Source: CAZUVM01 sp964623885 (GTDB taxonomy: Bacteria; Verrucomicrobiota; Verrucomicrobiia; Limisphaerales; UBA8199). Taken from it: 9,788 nucleotides of DNA. Shown piece after piece: positions 5,210-9,788 of the stretch (position 1 is its first letter; each line of letters opens with the position of its first letter). Location: contig CAZUVM010000154.1 in NCBI GenBank assembly GCA_964623885.1, positions 1 to 9,788 of the forward strand, written 5' to 3'. The translations under genes were made by a program, and so were the position numbers. The notes below the pieces were generated by a model. It was not told where the DNA came from and searched no databases. It saw only the letters and a program-made list of their open reading frames with translations.

Positions 5210-5341
5210 ATGTCAGCGGAAGCGCTCACTCGCCGTTGGCGGCGTGTTGGAGAGTTGGTACGCGCTTGCCGGGCCTTGGCTGGTTCAAGAGCGCGAAAGC
5301 AGACCCGAATCGACCGCAATTCCGCCAGGTCATCGCCGTAG
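5210..5341 (+). CDS. Short ORF after the nucleotidyltransferase remnant, probably a truncated partner gene
   Basis: An ATG at 5210 begins 1 nt after the stop of the presumed C-terminal remnant of the preceding gene and opens 43 codons (MSAEALTRRWRRVGELVRAC at the start, ending at TAG 5339-5341). The first 25 residues look like an amphipathic basic helix; the rest (SRARKQTRIDRNSARSSP) has no protein-like pattern. The tight spacing suggests the former second gene of a two-gene unit, now cut short by the adjoining transporter region. The 12-bp palindrome CTGACATGTCAG at 5205-5216 spans the start codon. I do not recognise a family; this may be non-functional. Confidence 0.3.
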   Translation: MSAEALTRRWRRVGELVRACRALAGSRARKQTRIDRNSARSSP

Positions 5342-5363
5342 CCGCATGGTTTTGGCGTCGGTG

Positions 5364-7046
5364 TTACTCCTCCGGTAACGGTTTGCCTTTCGTCTCCGGC
5401 GCCCAAACCAGCGCCACAATACCGACAAGGTAAATCGCGCACATCATCATTGCCACCGTGCGAAAACCCATCATCGCGCCCAGCAACGGCACCAGGAATG
5501 GAAACGGCGCCGTCACGCATCGCACCGTGTTGTAGCAGAACCCCACGCCTGTGCCCCTAAGCCGCGTCGGGAATAATTCCGGGAAGTAAATCGAATAGCC
5601 CGCAAACGGCGACAGCGTGGCAAATCCCATCAGCGGCAGCATCCAGTAGACATCCGTTTCGGTCCGCAACGAATAAAACACGAACGCCACGACGCCCAGG
5701 CACATGATGAACGACCCGAGAAACGCCGCGCGCCGGCTGAATCGACTCGCCGCAAAGGTGAAAGCAAACATCCCCAACACCGCGCCCACATCCTGCAGCG
5801 TCGTCCCCAGACTGCGCGTATGATCGATAGTCCGCTGCAGCGGCCGAATCGTCCCGGGAAACGCCTGTTCCAGCAGTTGCCGATTCAGTGTCATGATCTC
5901 CGCCGGCGTGCCATGTTCCGCCCGCACTGCCAGGTTCTGCGTCCTCTTGAGCAGCGGCACCGAGCCAAACGCTTCCGCGCTGTAAAGGTTCTCGCCTTGG
6001 ATTAACCGGTTCAATTCGTTCACTAGCGCATCAACGGAAGTTCCGGGCAGGTTGTTCGCCACTTGCGGGCGGAGCTTGCTCTTTATCCACGCTGTCGCTG
6101 GATTCGTCGGCATCGCCAGGCACTGCATCAACTCCGCCGGCTTGACGATTTCCCTGGCGTGTAACGGACGATTTTTGAACGCCGTCGTAATGAGTTCCGG
6201 CGAGAAGAATGCAATGCCCCACAACCCGACCATTCCCGCTACACCCAGGCAAACGCCCACCAGCAAGTTGTCCCGCCACCGCGGTTCTCTCACCAAATCT
6301 CCTACTGACCCTACAGGTTTGCCATGCCCCGCCGCCGCTGCTGCTTTAGCCCGCTTCCAGGGCTCAGGTTCCTTTAGGATCAACACGATGGGGATCACCA
6401 GCATCGCCGGAGACACCCCCACGAACGATAACACTTGCCAGCCGGTGAAATGGCCCCAGTAGTTCTCCTGCCCCGGCGCGATCTTCAGGCTGATTAACGA
6501 TGCGAGCATCGTTCCCCCTGCCGAAAGTGACTGCATGACACCAAGCGCAATCGTTCGCACTCTCGGCGGAACGCTTTCAGCCACCAGCGTGGTCGCCGAG
6601 CCAAACATCCCGCCCACCCCCACACCGAACAAAAACCGCCAGAACAGGAATTCCATCCCGCTGCGCGCAAAACCTGAAATTCCGGAAAATACCGTGTAAG
6701 CGAGCAAAGTGATCACCATCGACTTCACCCGCCCGTATTTGTCGCTGATCAAACCGAAAACGAGGCCCCCAATCGCCCAACCCAACATCAGCAAACACGT
6801 CGCGATCCCCCCCCACCGCCGCACGTCCGCTTCGGAAGCAGCCGCCCCGAGTAGCTCCTTCAGGGCCGGTTCACGGGCCAGAATGAAGATCCGCTGGCCC
6901 ATGCAATCGAACAGCCATCCCGCCGCGGCCAGCATCACCACCAGCCAGTGATAGAGCGTGATTTCATCCCTGCTTTTACCAGGGTCGGATAATGTGGAAA
7001 CTCCTGCTCTCCCCGTGGGACTCTTCTCAGCCGGTGAGGATTGCAT
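5364..7046 (-). CDS. MFS transporter, sugar-porter-like, with large TM7-TM8 insertion
   Basis: This is a 560-residue inner-membrane carrier of the major facilitator superfamily. Visible motifs are an Asp in TM1 (GWLFDCMG, D47), motif A between TM2 and TM3 (GLISDKYGRVKS, 98-109), RFLFGVGVGGMFG in TM4 (137-149), a weaker second motif A (SRFSRRAAF, 434-442), PELFPTRLRGTGVGF before TM11 and PETKG at 550-554. The last two are typical of the sugar/metabolite porter branch. Helices can be placed at roughly 34-52, 82-100, 110-126, 134-155, 166-188, 203-225, 260-282, 415-434, 440-460, 466-486, 500-523 and 527-548. Between TM7 and TM8 lie about 130 mostly polar, helix-prone residues (283-412) where relatives have a short loop. 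The N-terminus (1-30) is polar. Substrate unknown. It is read towards the ribosomal operon and stands alone behind its own promoter. Confidence 0.88.
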   Translation of the reverse strand: MQSSPAEKSPTGRAGVSTLSDPGKSRDEITLYHWLVVMLAAAGWLFDCMGQRIFILAREPALKELLGAAASEADVRRWGGIATCLLMLGWAIGGLVFGLISDKYGRVKSMVITLLAYTVFSGISGFARSGMEFLFWRFLFGVGVGGMFGSATTLVAESVPPRVRTIALGVMQSLSAGGTMLASLISLKIAPGQENYWGHFTGWQVLSFVGVSPAMLVIPIVLILKEPEPWKRAKAAAAAGHGKPVGSVGDLVREPRWRDNLLVGVCLGVAGMVGLWGIAFFSPELITTAFKNRPLHAREIVKPAELMQCLAMPTNPATAWIKSKLRPQVANNLPGTSVDALVNELNRLIQGENLYSAEAFGSVPLLKRTQNLAVRAEHGTPAEIMTLNRQLLEQAFPGTIRPLQRTIDHTRSLGTTLQDVGAVLGMFAFTFAASRFSRRAAFLGSFIMCLGVVAFVFYSLRTETDVYWMLPLMGFATLSPFAGYSIYFPELFPTRLRGTGVGFCYNTVRCVTAPFPFLVPLLGAMMGFRTVAMMMCAIYLVGIVALVWAPETKGKPLPEE

Positions 7047-7052
7047 CGCTCA

Positions 7053-7082
7053 ATAATCCCCGAACGCGGTAGATCGTGTCAA
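7053..7082 (-). promoter_or_regulatory. Putative sigma-70-type promoter of the MFS gene
   Basis: On the minus strand a perfect -35 TTGACA (7082-7077) is followed after 18 nt by GATTAT (7058-7053), 4 of 6 to TATAAT. The -10 ends only 6 nt before the ATG at 7046, so transcription would start at or very near the start codon. No good Shine-Dalgarno site is seen. Confidence 0.4.
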
Positions 7083-7133
7083 GTAATGCAGTCATATCGA
7101 GTATATCGCGGCTGTCCCGGCTGCGAGTTCAAA

Positions 7134-7201
7134 GGGCGTCCCGCCTCGATTTGTGCGGGCGAGATGCCGCCACAACCCGCAGGCGTGGACGCCCGCGCTA
7201 C
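7134..7201. repeat. Paired inverted-repeat element I (dispersed palindromic repeat)
   Basis: GGGCGTCCCGCCT (7134-7146) and AGGCGTGGACGCCC (7181-7194) are inverted copies that differ by one extra base, separated by 34 nt that include a GC-rich hairpin (GCGG 7155-7158 with CCGC 7167-7170). The right side extends to GCGCTAC at 7201. The 22 nt from 7180 to 7201 match the right end of the element at 7635-7766 at 18 positions. It sits 7 nt beyond the stop codon of the DUF4404-like gene and may also act as its transcript end. The rest of the 7047-7208 gap holds only the MFS promoter. Confidence 0.6.
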
Positions 7202-7208
7202 GACCCAG

Positions 7209-7541
7209 TCAGATGCCGAGGTTAGAGAGCGTGTTGCTGATCGCATTCACAATCTGCACCAGCCGTGGATGCGACTTTTCCATTTCTGCCACCGAGGAAC
7301 TCAAACCCTCCAGCGATAGCTTCAATAACTCGGGATTCTGTTCCGCGCGCGTCGCTTCGTGCGCCGACACGCCAGCAAATCCGGCGATGCTTTCGGCCTG
7401 CTCGCGTTGCGTCTTCGATAGCTCAGCCACCTCAGCCTTCAGCGTGCCCACCAACTGCAGCAACTCGCGGCGCCGGTCATCTTTAATAGTCTCCGACGCT
7501 TCTATCCGTGCCTGGATCTGTCCGATGGTATCCTCGATCAT
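7209..7541 (-). CDS. DUF4404-like small coiled-coil protein
   Basis: The 110-residue product is helical and highly charged: a first coiled-coil-like part (EASETIKDDRRRELLQLVGT, then LKAEVAELSKTQREQAESI), a short linker around residues 55-70, then LSLEGLSSSVAEMEKSHPRL and VQIVNAISNTLSNLGI. The end, ESHPxL...IxxxLxNxGI, is how I remember the DUF4404 family ending, whose function is unknown; its members are similarly short. There is no signal peptide or membrane segment, so it should be cytosolic. The ATG at 7541 has GGAG 6 nt upstream (7551-7548, minus strand). It lies downstream of cysS-tmk on the same strand but is separated by 221 nt that contain a repeat element, and a second repeat lies just past its stop, so it may be an independent unit. 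Confidence 0.75.
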   Translation of the reverse strand: MIEDTIGQIQARIEASETIKDDRRRELLQLVGTLKAEVAELSKTQREQAESIAGFAGVSAHEATRAEQNPELLKLSLEGLSSSVAEMEKSHPRLVQIVNAISNTLSNLGI

Positions 7542-7574
7542 GTCTGGCTCCGTGCCGCTTCAAGTTAATGCGAA

Positions 7575-7588
7575 TGCCTCCAGAGGCA
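7575..7588. promoter_or_regulatory. Palindrome upstream of the DUF4404-like gene
   Basis: TGCCTC-CA-GAGGCA is a perfect dyad with 6-bp arms, centred about 40 nt before the start codon at 7541. It could be an operator or a small hairpin in the leader. No clear promoter hexamers can be assigned next to it. Confidence 0.3.
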
Positions 7589-7634
7589 AATCCATTCGGA
7601 AAGACTGTCGGGATGTTTATTAACCTGCAACCGG

Positions 7635-7766
7635 GTAGGGCAGGCCTCCGCGCCTGCTGTATCGCAGGCTTCCTGGACTGCGAACGCGCGGAAGCAAGAC
7701 AATTATGGTCCAACCCCAGCCGACTGGAAGGTCGGCTCATATGACAGGCTCGGAGGCCTGCGCTAC
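7635..7766. repeat. 132-bp element with inverted-repeat ends (element II, MITE- or BIME-like)
   Basis: The left end (7635-7656, beginning GTAGGGCAGGCCTCCG) is the inverted copy of the right end (7745-7766, ending GGAGGCCTGCGCTAC): 20 of 22 positions match. Each end is itself a small palindrome (CAGGC..GCCTG). Inside lie further hairpins, GCAG/CTGC at 7664-7681 and AGCCGAC-TGGAAG-GTCGGCT at 7718-7737. It has no ORF of its own and no clear target-site duplication. It fills most of the gap between tmk and the DUF4404-like gene. Its right end runs into the end of tmk and supplies its stop codon. Confidence 0.65.
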
Positions 7767-8431
7767 TTCACCAGCGGCTCGACCTGGCGCCAAATCTCGG
7801 CGCGAATCTCCTCCATGGTGCCGGTTGCGTCCAACGGCCGAACCCGGCGCGGCTCGGCGGTGACGATTGCCTCATACCCCTTGGCCACCCGCAGAAAGAA
7901 ACCGCGGTCGGCTTCCTCCATCCGGTCACGCATAAAAGGCAGCGTCGATTGCCTCGCGAGCCGTCGCTCTTCACTGACGTCCGCGGGAATCACGAGCAGC
8001 AACGTCAGATCCGGCCGCGTCTCCCCGACGGCAACGTCGATAATGCGCCTGACCATGTCCAAATCAAGCTGCCGGCCGTAACCCTGGTAAGCGATCGTCG
8101 AGTCGTAAAAACGGTCGCACAACACAACCTCGCCCGCCGCCAGCGCCGGACGAATCACTTCCCGCACCAGTTGCGCGCGGCTGGCGTTCATCAACAGCAA
8201 TTCCGTTTCCGGCATCATCGCCTGGTTGGCCAGGCTGTGCTTCAGGGTATGCCGGACCTCCTCGCCGATCGGCGTGCCCCCCGGCTCGCGCAGCGTTCGC
8301 ACTGTCCGGCCCAGAAATCGCAGCCGCTCGGCCAAAAACCGAATCTGCGTGGATTTCCCGCTCCCTTCTGTTCCCTCGAACGTGATCAGCAGGCCACGCG
8401 TTGCATCCGTATTTGACGTTGTATTATGCAC
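7763..8431 (-). CDS. tmk: Thymidylate kinase
   Basis: This enzyme phosphorylates dTMP to dTDP with ATP in the cytosol, a required step for dTTP. The 222-residue product has the Walker A loop FEGTEGSGKST (18-28), REPGGTPIGEE (48-58), the substrate-binding DRFYDSTIAYQGYGR (106-120) and a LID segment with several Arg (RRLARQSTLPFMRDRMEEAD, 156-175). The plain Gly/Ser P-loop with basic residues in the LID is the bacterial type II arrangement. The first 11 residues (MHNTTSNTDAT) are an extra polar lead. The start is GTG at 8431, the only start in frame before the core; its Shine-Dalgarno site is weak. It begins 17 nt after the cysS stop, so the two are probably cotranscribed. Its stop TAG (7765-7763) lies inside the right end of repeat element II. 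Confidence 0.96.
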   Translation of the reverse strand: MHNTTSNTDATRGLLITFEGTEGSGKSTQIRFLAERLRFLGRTVRTLREPGGTPIGEEVRHTLKHSLANQAMMPETELLLMNASRAQLVREVIRPALAAGEVVLCDRFYDSTIAYQGYGRQLDLDMVRRIIDVAVGETRPDLTLLLVIPADVSEERRLARQSTLPFMRDRMEEADRGFFLRVAKGYEAIVTAEPRRVRPLDATGTMEEIRAEIWRQVEPLVK

Positions 8432-8448
8432 TTCTGATTCTCGACCGC

Positions 8449-9788
8449 CTAATTGGCGCGCTTCACTCGGGCCCCTTTGGGCGTGTCTTCGATGATCCAG
8501 CCCTTCGCCTTCAACTCAGCTCGGATTTCGTCGCCACGCTTGAAATCCTTGGCCTTGCGCGCCGCCTGCCGCGCTTCCAGCAACGCCGTAATCTCAGCCG
8601 GCACCTCGACCTCCGCGGCCATGCCGACCCCCAGCACCGAATCCAGCCGCGTCCATGTAGCGATCGCCTCACGCGCTTCGCCGGCCGAAAGCGCCTTATC
8701 TGCCAGCCGCCGATTCAACTCGTTCACCCAACCGAACACCACGCCCCATGCGCCGGAAATATTTAAATCCTCATCCAGCGCTTCCGTGAACTTCCGCAGC
8801 ACCTCGCTGTCTGGCTCGCCGCCGTCGCTCCCGGCCAACTCGCGCAGCTTGGCCAGGCAATTATCAATCGTCGCCAGTGACTCCCTCGCATCCTGCAGGC
8901 CGGTCAAAGTGAAATTAAAAGTCTCCCGATAACGCGCGTTGATCAGCAATCGCCGGATTTCCCGCCCGCTGAAGCCTTTACCCAGCAAATCGCGCAACGT
9001 GAAGAAATTCCCCAGTGACTTCGCCATCTTCTTTCCCTCAACCATCAGGTGCGCGCCATGCAGCCAGTATTTCACGAACCGCTGGCCCTCCGCCTGCACG
9101 CCTGCGCCTTCGCTTTGCGCGATTTCATCCTCGTGATGCGGAAACATCAGATCCTCCCCGCCCAGGTGCAGATCGAAACTCGGCCCGAGCAATTTCATGC
9201 TCATGGCGCTGCACTCGATATGCCAGCCCGGCCGGCCCTCGCCCCATGGGCTCGGCCAGAAAACCGCGCCATCCTCCGGCACCCTGCTCTTCCACAAGGC
9301 GAAATCCGCCACGGCCTCCTTCTCATACTCGTCGCTGCGCACCCGTTCGCCTGCGCGCATTTCTTCAAAGTTCAGCTTCACCAACTGCCCGTACGTGCGC
9401 CCCTTCGCCCGGTATTTCTCGATGCTGAAATAGACCGAACCGTCCCCTGCCCTGTATGCCAGCCCGACCGCCATCAATTTCTCGATTAAGGCAACAATTT
9501 CCGGCACGTGCTCCGTCGCCCGCGGCGTGTCGTGCGGCATCCGGCAGCTTAAAGTCTTCAGATCATCGAAGAACGCTGCCTCGTACTGAGCGGTGAAATC
9601 TCGTAAAGTCTTGCCCGTTTCACGAACGCGCTTGATGATCTTGTCCTCCACGTCCGTGATGTTCATCACATGCGACACGGCGAAACCTTTGAACTCCAGA
9701 TAGCGCCGCACCAGGTCGTCGAAGACGAACGTGCGCCAATTGCCGATGTGCGCGAAATCGTAAACCGTCGGCCCGCAGCAATACATCC
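8449..9788 (-). CDS. cysS: Cysteine--tRNA ligase (5' end outside window)
   Basis: This class I synthetase charges tRNA-Cys in the cytosol. The frame is open to the window edge, and MYCCGPTVYDFAHIGNWRTF corresponds to about residue 25 of E. coli CysRS, so roughly 20-25 N-terminal residues are missing; the Met at 9786 is internal. Counting from that Met, the HIGH-type motif AHIGN is at 12-16 and the four zinc ligands that select cysteine are C4, C192 (GWHIECSAM), H217 and E221 (PHHEDE). The KMSKS loop reads KMAKSLGNF (253-261), an Ala for the first Ser. After the anticodon-binding helical bundle the protein ends with FKRGDEIRAELKAKGWIIEDTPKG, the usual CysRS C-terminus. Total length fits the family. 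tmk follows 17 nt downstream. Confidence 0.97.
   Translation of the reverse strand, partial: MYCCGPTVYDFAHIGNWRTFVFDDLVRRYLEFKGFAVSHVMNITDVEDKIIKRVRETGKTLRDFTAQYEAAFFDDLKTLSCRMPHDTPRATEHVPEIVALIEKLMAVGLAYRAGDGSVYFSIEKYRAKGRTYGQLVKLNFEEMRAGERVRSDEYEKEAVADFALWKSRVPEDGAVFWPSPWGEGRPGWHIECSAMSMKLLGPSFDLHLGGEDLMFPHHEDEIAQSEGAGVQAEGQRFVKYWLHGAHLMVEGKKMAKSLGNFFTLRDLLGKGFSGREIRRLLINARYRETFNFTLTGLQDARESLATIDNCLAKLRELAGSDGGEPDSEVLRKFTEALDEDLNISGAWGVVFGWVNELNRRLADKALSAGEAREAIATWTRLDSVLGVGMAAEVEVPAEITALLEARQAARKAKDFKRGDEIRAELKAKGWIIEDTPKGARVKRAN

Noticed and set aside
5229..5243. CGCCG/CGGCG hairpin as terminator for the MFS gene
   Set aside because: It has no T-run on either strand and lies more than 100 nt beyond the MFS stop.
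7153..7623. 156-residue plus-strand frame over the DUF4404-like gene
   Set aside because: The minus-strand gene has a good ribosome site and a family-like C-terminus; the plus frame is Ser/Arg/Ala-rich and crosses a repeat element.
9015..9428. Plus-strand frames opposite cysS
   Set aside because: Shadows of high-GC coding DNA; the CysRS zinc ligands and signature motifs lie on the minus strand.
9617..9788. Met at 9786 as the true start of cysS
   Set aside because: MYCCGPTVYD corresponds to about residue 25 of full-length CysRS, so the start must lie beyond the window.

Overview
The window reads as chromosomal DNA of a GC-rich Gram-negative-type bacterium. I judge it most likely Verrucomicrobiota, perhaps the Pedosphaera/Limisphaerales side. 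The reasons are the protein flavour, the Ala/Pro/Lys-rich tails on ribosomal proteins, a sugar-porter-like transporter with a large TM7-TM8 insertion, and dispersed CAGGC..GCCTGCGCTAC palindromes between genes. The taxonomic call is inference from memory of such genomes, not a computed placement.

Region 1 (1-4866, + strand) is the distal end of the spc operon joined to the alpha operon: the end of secY, then map, infA, rpmJ, rpsM (S13), rpsK (S11), rpsD (S4), rpoA and rplQ (L17), closed by a strong intrinsic terminator. These genes make the protein-export channel, the enzyme that trims initiator Met, initiation factor IF1, five ribosomal proteins and the RNA polymerase alpha subunit. The adk gene often found between secY and map is missing. 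Spacing is tight up to rpmJ (map and infA overlap by 40 nt). rpsM and rpsD are instead preceded by short G-poor leaders made of degenerate 7-nt tandem repeats with no Shine-Dalgarno sequence, and rpoA has a structured 104-nt leader.

Region 2 (4867-5363) is a gene-poor gap holding a decayed two-gene remnant: the N-terminal part of a nucleotidyltransferase-fold protein, an out-of-frame piece that looks like its original C-terminus, and a 43-codon ORF starting 1 nt later.

Region 3 (5364-9788, - strand) converges on region 1. Read in its own direction it holds cysS (5' end outside the window), tmk 17 nt later, a 132-bp element with inverted-repeat ends, a small DUF4404-like gene, a second shorter paired-inverted-repeat element, and an MFS transporter with a TTGACA-type promoter placed so close that the mRNA may be leaderless.

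No clearly new multi-gene system is visible; most of the window is housekeeping. The observations most worth following are the heptamer arrays that replace Shine-Dalgarno sites in front of S13 and S4, the paired palindromic elements bracketing the DUF4404 gene (one supplies the tmk stop codon), the altered ribosome-binding loop of IF1, and the long tail on S11.
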